This document shows positions 1 through 9,049 of a stretch of 36,395 nucleotides of DNA, in pieces. A program made the position numbers and the translations under genes. The first letter of the stretch is position 1, and every line of letters begins with the position of its first letter. The stretch is taken from positions 31,627 to 68,021 of the forward strand of contig JAJPXB010000034.1 in the NCBI GenBank assembly GCA_021205695.1, read 5' to 3'. Under the pieces are notes generated by a model. It ran no database searches. It worked only from the letters and a program-made list of their open reading frames with translations, and was not told where the DNA came from. Source of the DNA: Clostridiales bacterium. GTDB taxonomy: Bacteria; Bacillota; Clostridia; Oscillospirales; Oscillospiraceae.

Positions 1-1286
1 TAGCCGGGCTTGCCGAGCAATGCGAACATATTCTTTTTATAAGCTTCCACGCCCGGCTGATTGAACGGATTGACCCCCAGCACATAGCCGGAGATGCCGC
101 AGGACAGCTCGAAGAAGTAGATCAGCGCACCGGTGTTGTAGGCATCGATGGTATCCACGTTGACCAGAATGTTGGGCACGCCGCCGTCCACATGGGCCAG
201 GCGGGTGCCCCGCATGGCCTGCTCGCAGACAAATTTCAGCTCCTTCCCCGCCAGGAAGTTCAGCCCGTCCACGTTTTCCTTGTCCTCTCCGATGACCACG
301 GAGCCGTGGGGACGATCATAGCGGACGATCGTCTCGAACATGATGCGCTCGCCCTGCTGAATGTACTGGCCCATGGAGTGGAGGTCAGCGGTAAATTCCA
401 CGCTGGCGGGATAGATGCCCTTGCCGTCCTTGCCCTCACTCTCGCCGTAGAGCTGCTTCCACCACTCGCCGAAGAACCGGAAGCTGGGCTCATAAGCGCC
501 GAGAATCTCCACCTTCTTGCCCTGGTCATAGAGGACGTTCCGGGCGGCCACATACTGCCAGACGGGATTTTCCATGCTCTTGTCCGCTCCAAAGGTGTTC
601 ATGGCGTCGGCAGCGCCCTGCATCAGGGCCTCGATGTCGATGCCCGCCACGGCGATGGGCAGCAGGCCCACAGCGGTGAGGACGGAATAGCGGCCGCCCA
701 CGTCGTCGGGCACCACAAACTCCTCGTAGCCCTCAGCGTCGGCCAAACCCTTGAGCGCGCCCCGGGCCTTGTCGGTGGTGGCATAGATCCGCTTTGCGGC
801 CTCCTCCTTGCCGTACTTGTCCTCCAGCGCGGCCTTGAAGATACGGAAGGCCACAGCGGGTTCGGTGGTGGTGCCGGACTTGGAGATAATATTGATGGAG
901 AAGTCCCGATTGCCGATCAGCTCCAGTGTCTCCAGCACGGCGTCGGTGGACAGGGTGTTTCCGGCAAAGAAGATATCCGGGGTGTCCTTCTTCTTCAGGT
1001 TGTAGTTGGGGCTCTGGATCAGCTCCACCACGGCTCTGGCTCCCAGATAGGAGCCGCCGATTCCGATGACCACCAGCACCTGGGAGTCGGACTGGATCTT
1101 CTTAGCAGCCTTCTGGATGCGGGCAAATTCCTCCTTATCATAGTCCACTGGGAGACGGACCCAGCCGAGGAAATCGTTGCCTGCGCCCTTCCGGGAGTCC
1201 AGCACCTGATGGGCGGCGGCCACCCGGGGGGCGATAGCCTCCAGTTCAGCCTTGGTGACGGCAGAGGAGACGTCAACTTGAATCAT
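1..1286 (-). CDS. pgi: Glucose-6-phosphate isomerase, 3' end cut by window edge
   Basis: Interconverts glucose-6-phosphate and fructose-6-phosphate in glycolysis/gluconeogenesis, in the cytoplasm. The reverse strand reads [15 protein letters not shown] and continues open for 428 codons to the left edge. Visible family signatures are the sugar-phosphate (SIS) loop [17 protein letters not shown] near residues 72-88, the stretch [16 protein letters not shown], the motif [16 protein letters not shown] and the conserved segment [19 protein letters not shown]. Bacterial enzymes of this type are about 450 residues, so only the last 20 or so codons are missing. The ATG at 1284-1286 is preceded by AGGAGG 7 nt upstream. 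It is transcribed away from the Ca2+ ATPase gene, probably from the promoter at 1346-1374. Identification is secure from motifs over the full length. Confidence 0.95.
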   Translation of the reverse strand, partial: MIQVDVSSAVTKAELEAIAPRVAAAHQVLDSRKGAGNDFLGWVRLPVDYDKEEFARIQKAAKKIQSDSQVLVVIGIGGSYLGARAVVELIQSPNYNLKKKDTPDIFFAGNTLSTDAVLETLELIGNRDFSINIISKSGTTTEPAVAFRIFKAALEDKYGKEEAAKRIYATTDKARGALKGLADAEGYEEFVVPDDVGGRYSVLTAVGLLPIAVAGIDIEALMQGAADAMNTFGADKSMENPVWQYVAARNVLYDQGKKVEILGAYEPSFRFFGEWWKQLYGESEGKDGKGIYPASVEFTADLHSMGQYIQQGERIMFETIVRYDRPHGSVVIGEDKENVDGLNFLAGKELKFVCEQAMRGTRLAHVDGGVPNILVNVDTIDAYNTGALIYFFELSCGISGYVLGVNPFNQPGVEAYKKNMFALLGKPG

Positions 1287-1345
1287 GGAAAAAACCTCCT
1301 GTATCATAAAAATGTATCTATGTGCGTTTCCGGGATGACAGGTTC

Positions 1346-1374
1346 AGTTTACCACATATTTCCGCAAATTACAA
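1346..1374 (-). promoter_or_regulatory. Putative sigma-A promoter of pgi
   Basis: On the minus strand, -35 TTGTAA (1369-1374), 17-bp spacer, -10 TAAACT (1346-1351), 60 bp before the pgi start codon. Both hexamers match 4 of 6 consensus positions. No terminator hairpin is evident between the ATPase stop (1396) and this point, so some read-through from the ATPase gene is possible. Confidence 0.5.
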
Positions 1375-1395
1375 CCGAAGAGTAAGCTTTCAGCG

Positions 1396-4047
1396 CTATT
1401 TCTCTGCACCCACCTCTTTTGGCGTCCTCTCCGCCTTCCGCCGCCGTTGTATCTGCTTCACTCCCTCGCAGACAGGCAGGGGCAGCAGAGACAGGGCCAG
1501 CACCGCCGCCCACTCGGCGGGAGAGAGGGGGACCACAGAGAACACCGACTGGAGAGGCGGCAGCAGCAGGACGGAGAGCTGGAGCAGCAGCCCAATGAGA
1601 AACGCCCGGTTCATGGCGGGGTTGGACAGCGCGCCGATCTCCAGGAGCGAGGCCCGGTCACTGCGGACATCGAAGGCGTGAAACAGCTGACACAGAGTCA
1701 GGGTGGCGAAGGCCATGGTGTTCGCCGCCTGATAGGCCTCTCCCGGGTCAGAGAGGATATACTCCCCCAGGAAATAGGCTGCCAGGGTCAGCAGGCCCAC
1801 CATCAGTCCCTGCCAGATGAGCTGAAAGGCGAAGGAGCCGGTAAAAAGCGGCTCCTTTCCGGAGCGGGGCGGCTGATCCATCACCCCCGCCTCTACCGGT
1901 TCCACCCCCAGTGCCAGGGCGGGGAGCGAATCTGTGACCAGGTTGAGCCACAGTAGCTGCACGGGGACCAGAGGCGTCTGGTGGAAGTTCAGTACCGTGG
2001 CGATGAAAATAGTGAAAATTTCCCCGATATTGCAGGACAGCAGATAGTGGATGGCCTTTCGGATATTGGCATAGATGCCCCTCCCCTGCTCCACGGCAGA
2101 GACGATGGTGGAGAAGTTGTCGTCGGTGAGCACCATATCCGCCGCCCCCTTGGCCACGTCTGTCCCGGTGATGCCCATGGCGCAGCCGATGTCCGCCGCC
2201 TTCAGTGCGGGGGCATCGTTGACCCCGTCCCCGGTCATGGCCACGATCTCCCCCCGCTTCTGAAGCGCCTGGACGATGCGCAGCTTATGCTCCGGAGTGA
2301 CCCGGGCGTAGACGGCGCAGCGGCCCACCTGCTCCTCCAGCATTTCCTGGGGCATAAAGTCCAGCTCAGCGCCGGTGAGGGCGATGGAGCCCTCCCGATA
2401 GATGTCCAGCTCCCTGGCCACGGCCACGGCGGTAAGCCTGTGGTCGCCGGTGATCATCACCGGGCGGATGCCCGCATGGCGGCAGACGGCCACCGCCTCC
2501 CGCACCTCCGGGCGGGGCGGGTCCATCATCCCGATCAGGCCCACAAAAATCAGCTCCCGCTCCACCGTCTCCGGGGTGAGCTGACCGGGGATGCGATCCA
2601 GCTCCCGGTAGGCCACCCCGATGACCCGGAGGGCCTGGCTCGCCATCAGCCGGTTGGCAGTCTCCGCCGTCACCCTGGCCCCCTCGTCCAGGGGCCGGAC
2701 GCCTCGGTCTAAGTAGGAGGTGCAGCGGCGCAGCAACAGGTCGGGCGCCCCCTTGACCATCACCCGGTAGCCCCCGGCGGGGCTGGGGTGGACGGTGGAC
2801 ATGAGCTTTCGATCCGCGTCAAAGGGCAGCTCCGCCCGCCGTGGAAACTCCTCCTCCAGCTCCCGCTTTCGGATGCCCCTGCTCTGGGCGGCGGCGACGA
2901 TGGCGTTCTCCGTGGGGTCGCCGGAGAAGGTCCCGTCCGGCCGGGGAACGGTGTCGCTGCACAGCGCGCCGATGGAGAGCGCCAGCTGTTCTCCCCTGCC
3001 GCTGGCCGTCCAGATCTGGGTGACGGTCATCTGGTTCTTCGTCAGCGTCCCCGTCTTGTCCGAGCAGACGACGCTGGCGCAGCCCAGGGTCTCCACGGCG
3101 GGGAGCTTTTTCACAATGGCGTGCTGCCCCGCCATCCGCTGAACCCCCAGGGCCAGGACGATGGTGACGATGGCGGGCAGCCCCTCCGGAATGGCAGCCA
3201 CCGCCAAAGAGACGGCGATGAGGAACATGGATAGCAGCTCCTTCCCCTGGAGCAGTCCCACCCCGAACATGACGGCGCAGGTGGCCACACAGAGGAAGGA
3301 CAGGGTCCTGGAGATCTCCCCCATCTTCCGCTGGAGGGGCGTCTCTCCCTGATCCTGGTTCTGAAGCAGAGCGGCAATGCGTCCCACCTCGGTGCGCATC
3401 CCCGTCTCCACCACCAGGGCGGTGCCACGGCCCCCGGTGACAACTGTGGAGCCGATGAGCAGGTTGACCCGGTCGCCCAGGGGGGTGTCCCCGGCCAGGA
3501 CGGCATCCGCCCGCTTCTCCACCGGCACCGATTCTCCGGTGATGGCAGACTCGTCCGCCCGAAGGCCCGCCGCCTCCACCAGACGGACGTCCGCCGGGAC
3601 CAGGTCGCCCGCCTCCAGACGGATGAGGTCGCCCGGTACCAGCAGGGCGGCGTCCATCCGGCAGAGCCTGCCGCTCCGGAGGACGCTGGCCTGGGGAGCG
3701 GCCATTTCCCGAAGCGCCTCCAGCGCTTTTTCCGCGTTGCTCTCCTGGACGATGGAGATCGCCCCATTTACCAGGACGATGACCAGGATGATGAGGGCAT
3801 CCAGCAGATCCTCCCCGCCGCTGGCCAGCCAGGAGAGGACAGCGGCCGCCAGCAGGACGAGGATCATGGGGTCTTTCAGCTGCTCCCACAGACGAAGGAG
3901 CAGGGAGCGTTTCCCGCTCTGCTCCAGACGATTTGGGCCGTATTCCTCCAGCCTGGCCCGGGCCTCGCCGGAAGAAAGCCCCCGGACGGGGTCGGTCTTT
4001 AGCTGCGCCGCGACCTCCTTTGGGGACATGGTGTGCCATTGCTGCAT
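1396..4047 (-). CDS. Ca2+-translocating P-type ATPase (SERCA/PMCA-like)
   Basis: An 883-residue P2-type cation pump that would export Ca2+ across the plasma membrane using ATP. In order it shows the N-terminal cation-ATPase domain (LSSGEARARLEEYGPNRL), TM1-2, the actuator motif TGES (in ADESAITGESVPVEK), the TM4 ion-site motif AIPEGLPA, the phosphorylation motif CSDKTGTLTKN with Asp330, the nucleotide-binding KGAPD motif, the hinge MTGDGVNDAPALKAADIG, and C-terminal TMs with NLVTDSLPALALG. PEGLP in TM4 points to Ca2+ rather than heavy metals. The open frame extends further upstream, but the start chosen (ATG 4045-4047) has AGGAGG 7 nt upstream and matches the family N-terminus. A -10-like TATAAT lies at 4108-4113 on the minus strand with no good -35. 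A paralogue of similar length is at 17284-19902. Confidence 0.93.
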   Translation of the reverse strand: MQQWHTMSPKEVAAQLKTDPVRGLSSGEARARLEEYGPNRLEQSGKRSLLLRLWEQLKDPMILVLLAAAVLSWLASGGEDLLDALIILVIVLVNGAISIVQESNAEKALEALREMAAPQASVLRSGRLCRMDAALLVPGDLIRLEAGDLVPADVRLVEAAGLRADESAITGESVPVEKRADAVLAGDTPLGDRVNLLIGSTVVTGGRGTALVVETGMRTEVGRIAALLQNQDQGETPLQRKMGEISRTLSFLCVATCAVMFGVGLLQGKELLSMFLIAVSLAVAAIPEGLPAIVTIVLALGVQRMAGQHAIVKKLPAVETLGCASVVCSDKTGTLTKNQMTVTQIWTASGRGEQLALSIGALCSDTVPRPDGTFSGDPTENAIVAAAQSRGIRKRELEEEFPRRAELPFDADRKLMSTVHPSPAGGYRVMVKGAPDLLLRRCTSYLDRGVRPLDEGARVTAETANRLMASQALRVIGVAYRELDRIPGQLTPETVERELIFVGLIGMMDPPRPEVREAVAVCRHAGIRPVMITGDHRLTAVAVARELDIYREGSIALTGAELDFMPQEMLEEQVGRCAVYARVTPEHKLRIVQALQKRGEIVAMTGDGVNDAPALKAADIGCAMGITGTDVAKGAADMVLTDDNFSTIVSAVEQGRGIYANIRKAIHYLLSCNIGEIFTIFIATVLNFHQTPLVPVQLLWLNLVTDSLPALALGVEPVEAGVMDQPPRSGKEPLFTGSFAFQLIWQGLMVGLLTLAAYFLGEYILSDPGEAYQAANTMAFATLTLCQLFHAFDVRSDRASLLEIGALSNPAMNRAFLIGLLLQLSVLLLPPLQSVFSVVPLSPAEWAAVLALSLLPLPVCEGVKQIQRRRKAERTPKEVGAEK

Positions 4048-4246
4048 ATTGCATCCTCCTCTGTATCCGCCCCCGGCACGACGGGGACGGCTGATCTGTA
4101 CCCCACCATTATAGAAGAGGACGGGTGGGAAAAAGAGGGAATCAGGGAGCACGGCGGAGGAGAAGTGCCGCTCCGTTCCCGCTGCCGGGAAGGTGGACGG
4201 CCATTCTCCTGAAAAGTTGTCTTTTGTAACCAATTTTGCCGCCGCA

Positions 4247-4274
4247 TTGACAAATTTCCACATTTCCGTATAAT
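4247..4274 (+). promoter_or_regulatory. Consensus sigma-A promoter of the orphan LytTR regulator
   Basis: Plus strand TTGACA (4247-4252), 16-bp spacer, TATAAT (4269-4274); both hexamers are perfect consensus. It lies 62 bp before the response-regulator start and diverges from the Ca2+ ATPase gene. Confidence 0.8.
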
Positions 4275-4336
4275 GAAATAAGTGGGATTTCCGCTCTCTG
4301 CTGCGGGCGGAAATGCGCCGGAGAGGGGGCACAGAT

Positions 4337-5050
4337 ATGCAGCATATCATTATCTGCGACGACGACCGGCAGATCTGTGCCGCGCTGGCTACCATGATCG
4401 ATCAGGTTTATGAAATCCCCCATCGAATCAGGCAGGTCCACTCCTGGGACGCGCTCCGGGACGAGCTGCTGGCCATCTCCCCCGGGGAAGCAGACATTGT
4501 TTTCATGGATATCCAGCTGGGGGCGGACAATGGTATCCTCATCTCACGGCAGCTCCGGGAGCTCTACCCCCACATCCGTTTTATCTATATCACCGGCTAT
4601 ATCCAGTTTTCCGAGGCTATCTTCCACGGCTGCCCCACCGCCTTCCTGGTCAAGCCCATCAAGCCCGCCTCTCTTCTGTATGCCCTGGAGAAGGCTACCC
4701 TCGAGTTGGACAGCATGGACGACGCCGTGCTCTCTCTGAAGGACAGGAGCGGAGCGCTGCACTCGATTCCACTGCGGCAGATTCATTATATCGAGTCCAT
4801 GGGCCGTCTGGCGCTCCTCCACACCGACGGTGGCCCGGTAGAGTGCTACCGGCGGCTAGGAGAGCTGGAGGAACAGCTGGCGGGCAGCTTTGTCCGCTGC
4901 CACCAGAGCTTTCTGGTCAATCTGGCCCTTGTAAAGCAGATCCAGGAGCTGCAGCTTCTTCTGTCGACCGGCGAGAGCGTTCCCATCAGCCGCATCCGTC
5001 TGAAGACGACAAAGGAGCGTCTGATGCAGTATGCCGGAGAGGATATTTGA
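4337..5050 (+). CDS. LytTR-family response regulator (orphan)
   Basis: A 237-residue two-component transcription factor. The receiver domain (about residues 1-120) has the acidic pocket CDDD at 7-10, phospho-acceptor Asp58 in FMDIQLG and Lys106 in FLVKPI. The C-terminal LytTR DNA-binding domain (about 135-235) shows IHYIESMGRLALLHT and the signature FVRCHQSFLVNLALV. The ATG at 4337 was chosen over an upstream in-frame start because GAGAGGGGG lies 7 nt before it. No histidine kinase is adjacent: the left neighbour is a divergent Ca2+ pump and the right neighbour a DUF2442/HTH protein, so the partner kinase is unknown. It is monocistronic, with a consensus promoter before it and a strong terminator right after it. 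Confidence 0.9.
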   Translation: MQHIIICDDDRQICAALATMIDQVYEIPHRIRQVHSWDALRDELLAISPGEADIVFMDIQLGADNGILISRQLRELYPHIRFIYITGYIQFSEAIFHGCPTAFLVKPIKPASLLYALEKATLELDSMDDAVLSLKDRSGALHSIPLRQIHYIESMGRLALLHTDGGPVECYRRLGELEEQLAGSFVRCHQSFLVNLALVKQIQELQLLLSTGESVPISRIRLKTTKERLMQYAGEDI

Positions 5051-5051
5051 G

Positions 5052-5100
5052 CCGTATTTCCGTAAGGTGAGTCGCCTTACGGAAATACGGTCTTTTTCTC
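5052..5100 (+). terminator. Rho-independent terminator after the orphan response regulator
   Basis: A perfect 16-bp stem, 5052-5067 pairing with 5075-5090, with a 7-nt loop and a T-rich tail TCTTTTTCTC. It begins 2 nt after the stop codon of the response regulator. Confidence 0.9.
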
Positions 5101-5169
5101 ACCTCATACCGCCTTGAAAGCTGTCAAGTGCCAATTTTTACAAAAAAACTACCGATTATGACAAATCGG

Positions 5170-5198
5170 TTGCAGCGGTTCCGCCCGCCTTTTACAAT
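5170..5198 (+). promoter_or_regulatory. Putative promoter of the DUF2442/HTH gene
   Basis: Plus strand TTGCAG (5170-5175), 17-bp spacer, TACAAT (5193-5198), 72 bp before the start codon. -10 matches 5/6 and -35 4/6. Confidence 0.55.
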
Positions 5199-5269
5199 TG
5201 GATCATGTGAAAATTTTTTCCGGCCGAAGGCAGCCGCCCCGGCCATCCATTTGAAAGAGTGTGATCTGA

Positions 5270-5794
5270 ATGCAACCCATCCGTCTCCTGTCTGTGACTC
5301 CTGTCAGCCATTATCGGCTGGTCATCCTCTGCGATGACGAAACGCTTCGTCTCTGGTCATTCCCCTTCCCGGGAAGGTCTCAGAAGACTCATCCTCTCCG
5401 GGATAGTACACTGTTCCGGCAGGTGGAAATCACCCCGGACGGCCTGTGGGTCACCTGGCCCAATGGCGAGTATCGCTGTGCATCGGAGCTCTGTCGCACC
5501 GGCAAGCTGCTGCCCCTGTCCATGCGCGATCTGTCAGCGCTGTGTGCCCGGAACATCCTGTCCACCAGCGAGGTGGCAGAGCTGCTGGGCTGTACCCGAC
5601 AAAACGTGGACAGTCTGGCCGCCCGGGGCAAGCTGCACCCTGTCAAATCCTACAGGCGGAACCGTCTTTTCCTTCGGGGAGACGCGATCCGCCGGCGCTG
5701 GTGGAGCAACGACGCGCTCCCATCCACCGGGGCCGGAGCTAAAGAGCAGTCGGCATCCACGCCCTGCCCGGAACAGTATCCGGAACACACCTGA
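5270..5794 (+). CDS. DUF2442-like domain fused to an excisionase-type HTH
   Basis: A 174-residue protein of unknown function. Residues about 5-85 resemble DUF2442 (NE0471 N-terminal-like) domains: YRLVILCDDETLRLWSF, later LFRQVEITPDGLWVTWPNG and a closing LCRTGKLLPL. Residues about 98-145 form a MerR/excisionase-type helix-turn-helix, LSTSEVAELLGCTRQNVDSL followed by LHPVKSYRRNRLFLRGDAI. The last 25 residues are low complexity. DUF2442 proteins are often encoded beside DUF4160 partners in toxin-antitoxin-like pairs; no such partner is visible here. The ATG at 5270 has only a weak purine-rich SD. The likely role is DNA binding, possibly with autoregulation; this is inference. Confidence 0.7.
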   Translation: MQPIRLLSVTPVSHYRLVILCDDETLRLWSFPFPGRSQKTHPLRDSTLFRQVEITPDGLWVTWPNGEYRCASELCRTGKLLPLSMRDLSALCARNILSTSEVAELLGCTRQNVDSLAARGKLHPVKSYRRNRLFLRGDAIRRRWWSNDALPSTGAGAKEQSASTPCPEQYPEHT

Positions 5795-5813
5795 ACGTCA
5801 GATACAGCAAAAT

Positions 5814-5841
5814 GTCCCCGCCGCAAATTTGCGGCGGGGAC
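5814..5841 (-). terminator. Terminator hairpin ending the GH3/GtrA transcription unit
   Basis: A perfect 28-nt palindrome (5814-5827 against 5828-5841), GC-rich. On the minus strand it is followed by ATTTTG, and it lies 34 bp beyond the stop of the GtrA-like gene. The plus-strand side has no T-run, so it mainly serves the minus strand but could also stop transcription from the DUF2442/HTH gene. Confidence 0.7.
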
Positions 5842-5875
5842 ACTGATTCAGAAGGTAAAACTTGCGATGTAATGC

Positions 5876-6478
5876 TTAATTCTTCTTGCCTTCGCCCCAG
5901 CCGGGTGCGAAGATGGTGTTGTCCACGGCGAAGATGATGATCATAGCCACGCCGCCGGTCACAACGGTGGTGACGATACTCTGGATAGTGTTGCGCAGGG
6001 CCTCGTTCTCGATCAGGGCGATGGTGATCGGGTTCCAGACGCAGGTGAACAGATTCATCACCAGGAACACAGCGATGGTGGCCAGAATGTGCAGGCCGAT
6101 CTGGGGTGCCAGAGGACCATGGCTCTTAAAGGTCACGTTGCGCTGGAGGGGGAAGTTGACGCACTCGCCCAGGAAGATGGTGCTCAGGTTGGCCAGCGTG
6201 TAGGCCAGGCCACCACTGGCCAGGGAGTTGCCAATGATAGCCAGGTTGAAGTCCACGCCAAACACGCTCACCGGGATGTTGGGCCACAGCCACTCGGCGT
6301 CGCCCACGATGCCCCGGAAGAAGGAGGGCAGGAACATCAACAGCAGCATCTTGATAAAGGTGACCACGTAGCTGAAAATGACGAACAGTCCGCCCTTCCG
6401 AAGCCACTCGGCGCCCTTGGGATGCTTCTCTGCAAATCCGTTCCAGATCTTCATCCACCAGTTTTTGATACCTTCCAT
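5876..6478 (-). CDS. GtrA-like four-helix membrane protein
   Basis: A 200-residue integral membrane protein. Hydrophobic segments lie at about 30-52, 77-105, 123-147 and 163-188, and the loop motif NFPLQRNVTFKS resembles the N-F-x-x-Q-R-x-x-T-F signature of GtrA-family proteins. Those proteins are implicated in moving lipid-linked sugars across the membrane or assisting polysaccharide decoration. The N-terminus (KNWWMKIWNGFAEKHPKG) is amphipathic. The start at 6478 is supported by AGGAGA 5 nt upstream. It is the last gene of the GH3 block, 92 bp behind the 812-residue GH3 gene and followed by a terminator, so it is probably cotranscribed. Its link to the glycosidases (glycan export, import or anchoring) is inference. 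Family assignment is good but the substrate is unknown. Confidence 0.75.
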   Translation of the reverse strand: MEGIKNWWMKIWNGFAEKHPKGAEWLRKGGLFVIFSYVVTFIKMLLLMFLPSFFRGIVGDAEWLWPNIPVSVFGVDFNLAIIGNSLASGGLAYTLANLSTIFLGECVNFPLQRNVTFKSHGPLAPQIGLHILATIAVFLVMNLFTCVWNPITIALIENEALRNTIQSIVTTVVTGGVAMIIIFAVDNTIFAPGWGEGKKN

Positions 6479-6570
6479 ACATTATCTCCTTTCTTCATCA
6501 GAGGTAGGATATTTCCCACCGGCACAGCGCAAGTGCACTACGCCGTGCCGGTTAGCAGGGACAAAGGAAA

Positions 6571-9009
6571 TCAGGTCATGGAGTTGGCCTTTTTGATGAT
6601 CTTCTGCTGACGAACAAATCCGGCAATGATCTTGCCCAGGCCCTTGAAGAAGGCGATGGCGTGACCGTTGCAGATGGTCAGGATGCCCTCGCACATCTCC
6701 TGAGAGCACATACCGCCCGCCATCTTGCCGATGGCCCGGAAGGGCATATTGTAGATAAAGGTGATATTCAGATCGGGGGTGCCCTTTTCGATGCTCTTGT
6801 TGAGCAGGTAGGTGAGAAGCTTGTAGACCAGCCGGGCCTTCAGGCTCTTGGCATAGTAGAGCTGGCAGATGGCGTCGTTCATCTCCAGGGTGCCGCTCCA
6901 GTGGCCGTCGGGGATGGGATGGCCCAGCAGCTCGGTGAACTCGGCATCGGAGACGTTCTTGATATCCGCCACGGCATAGCTGGGGAGCTTGGACATATCA
7001 TAGGGCAGCTCCGCGCCGGTACCCTTGACGGTCACGGTGCCGGAGAGCTTAATATCCTCCACATTGGCGCCAATGAGGATGTCGTACTCGCCACCCTCGA
7101 CCTCGAACTTATTGGTCTTGACGTTGAAGTACCGGAACGCCTTGTCGTCCAGGGGGATGGTGACGATCTTGCTCTCGCCGGCCTTGAGGAACACCTTTTG
7201 GAAGCCCTTCAGCTCCTTTGTCGGGCGATAGACGCCGTTGACCTTGGCACTGACATAGAGCTGCGCCACCTCTGCGCCGTCCACCTTGCCGGTGTTGGTC
7301 AGGGTGAAGGTGGCCTCCTTGTCGGAGACGGTCAGATCGCTGTAGGCGAAGGTGGTATAGCTCAGGCCGTAGCCGAAGGGGAACAGAACGGGAACCTTGG
7401 CAGTCTCAAAGTAACGATAGCCGATATACAGGCCCTCCCGGTACTCCACAGTCCGCTCCTTGGCGGGGAAATAGGGGGCAGAGGGTACATCGTCATAGCT
7501 GTAGGGATAAGTCTCGGACAGCTTGCCGGAGGGGTTCACGTCGCCCAGGATGGCCTTGAGCATGGCGGAGGCGCCGGCCTGGCCGCAGAGATAGCCGTGG
7601 ATCAGAGCCTTGCACTTGTCCAGCCAGGGCATCTCAACAGCGGAACCGGCAGACATGACCACGATGACATTCTCGTTGACGGCGCTGACGGCGTTGAGTA
7701 GCTCCACCTGGCTCTGGGGCAGACGCATATGGGAGCGGTCCAGGCCCTCGGACTCGGAGATTTCGTCCAGGCCCAGGTACAGGAGGACGTAGTCCACCTT
7801 CTTGGCCAGCTCCACCGCCTTGGCCTGCATCTCGGCGTCCGCAGGGCCGACCCGGGGATAGCCCTTCTCAAAGCCGATGACGTTCAGATTGAAGTTTCCG
7901 ATAACGCCCTTCTCTCCCACGGTGGAGTCCAGCTTGGTGGGGTTGACCACAGAGGAGCCTGCGCCCTGATAGCGGGGGATCTCGGCGAAGTCGCCAATGA
8001 TGGCCACCTTGGAGCCCTTGGCCAGAGGCAGGATGTTATCTTCGTTTTTCAGCAGGACGATGGACTGCTCGCTGGCCTTCTGGGCCATGGCGTGATGAGC
8101 CTCCACGTCGAACTTGCTGCCCTTGGCGGCGTCGCAGGCGGCCCGGGTGGGGAGAACCACATCCAGCAGCTCGTCCACACGGCGGTCCACCATCTCCTCG
8201 GAGATGCGGCCCTCCTGGACGGCCTTGACCAACTGGTTACCGGAGTCGCCGCCGGTGGTGGGCATCTCCAGGTGAGAACCGGCCCGGACGCCCTCCACAT
8301 AGTCGTTGCAGGCGCCCCAGTCGGAGACGACGAAGCCGTCGAAGCCCCACTCGTCCCGAAGGATCTCCTGGAGGAGATGCTCGTTCTCGTTGGCATAGAC
8401 CTCGTTGATCATGTTGTAGGAGGACATAATGCTCTTGGGATGCGCCTCCTTGACGGCGATCTCAAAGGCGGTGAGGTAAATCTCGCGGAGGGTACGCTCG
8501 TCCACGACAGAGTCGGACGCCTGACGGCGCAGCTCGGTATTGTTGGCGGCAAAGTGCTTCGGGCAGGCGGAGACGCCCTTGGACTGGATGCCCCGGACGT
8601 AACCGGCGGCCATCTTGCCCGCCAGATAGGGATCCTCGGAGAAGTACTCGAAGTTACGCCCGCACAGAGGGGAGCGCTTCATATTCATGCCGGGGCCCAG
8701 CAGGACGCAGACGTCCTGAACGGCGGCCTCCTCCCCCAGGTACTGGCCCATCTCCTCGCCCAGAGCCGGATCCCAGCTGTTGGCCATGGTGGCCGCCGTG
8801 GGGAAGCAGGTGGCGGGGACGGAGCCGTTGAGTCCCAGCTGGTCTCCTGCACCCTCCTGCTTCCGCAGGCCGTGAGGGCCGTCGGACAGGGTCATGCTGG
8901 GAACGCCAGCGTGCTCCACCGTCCGGGATGACCAGAAGTCTTTGCCGGAGAGGTAATAGCACTTCTCCTCCAGGGACATTTTTGCGATCATGTCTTGATG
9001 TTTCAGCAT
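6571..9009 (-). CDS. GH3 family beta-glycosidase (soluble)
   Basis: An 812-residue glycoside hydrolase family 3 enzyme, probably a beta-glucosidase or beta-xylosidase acting on imported oligosaccharides. No signal peptide is visible, so it is predicted cytoplasmic. Order: TIM-barrel domain (residues about 5-290) with LSDGPHG at 41-47, KHFAANN at 151-157 and the nucleophile Asp230 in FVVSDWG; alpha/beta sandwich (about 315-560) with SESEGLDR around 418-425, where the acid/base Glu is expected; fibronectin-III-like domain (about 570-660). It then has an extra, partly amphipathic C-terminal segment of about 100 residues containing FRAIGKMAGGMCSQEMCEG. The ATG at 9009 has GGAGG 6 nt upstream. No promoter is evident in the 208 bp before it, so it is likely read through from the upstream GH3 gene. 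Confidence 0.92.
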   Translation of the reverse strand: MLKHQDMIAKMSLEEKCYYLSGKDFWSSRTVEHAGVPSMTLSDGPHGLRKQEGAGDQLGLNGSVPATCFPTAATMANSWDPALGEEMGQYLGEEAAVQDVCVLLGPGMNMKRSPLCGRNFEYFSEDPYLAGKMAAGYVRGIQSKGVSACPKHFAANNTELRRQASDSVVDERTLREIYLTAFEIAVKEAHPKSIMSSYNMINEVYANENEHLLQEILRDEWGFDGFVVSDWGACNDYVEGVRAGSHLEMPTTGGDSGNQLVKAVQEGRISEEMVDRRVDELLDVVLPTRAACDAAKGSKFDVEAHHAMAQKASEQSIVLLKNEDNILPLAKGSKVAIIGDFAEIPRYQGAGSSVVNPTKLDSTVGEKGVIGNFNLNVIGFEKGYPRVGPADAEMQAKAVELAKKVDYVLLYLGLDEISESEGLDRSHMRLPQSQVELLNAVSAVNENVIVVMSAGSAVEMPWLDKCKALIHGYLCGQAGASAMLKAILGDVNPSGKLSETYPYSYDDVPSAPYFPAKERTVEYREGLYIGYRYFETAKVPVLFPFGYGLSYTTFAYSDLTVSDKEATFTLTNTGKVDGAEVAQLYVSAKVNGVYRPTKELKGFQKVFLKAGESKIVTIPLDDKAFRYFNVKTNKFEVEGGEYDILIGANVEDIKLSGTVTVKGTGAELPYDMSKLPSYAVADIKNVSDAEFTELLGHPIPDGHWSGTLEMNDAICQLYYAKSLKARLVYKLLTYLLNKSIEKGTPDLNITFIYNMPFRAIGKMAGGMCSQEMCEGILTICNGHAIAFFKGLGKIIAGFVRQQKIIKKANSMT

Positions 9010-9049
9010 AATTTCCTCCCTTTTGCGCTTGTTCGTGGATTGTCAACAG

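Noticed and set aside
4048-4395. Longer N-terminus for the first Ca2+ ATPase
   Set aside because: The extra 116 residues have no homology pattern, cross the divergent promoter of the response regulator, and lack an SD; ATG 4047 has AGGAGG and the family N-terminus.
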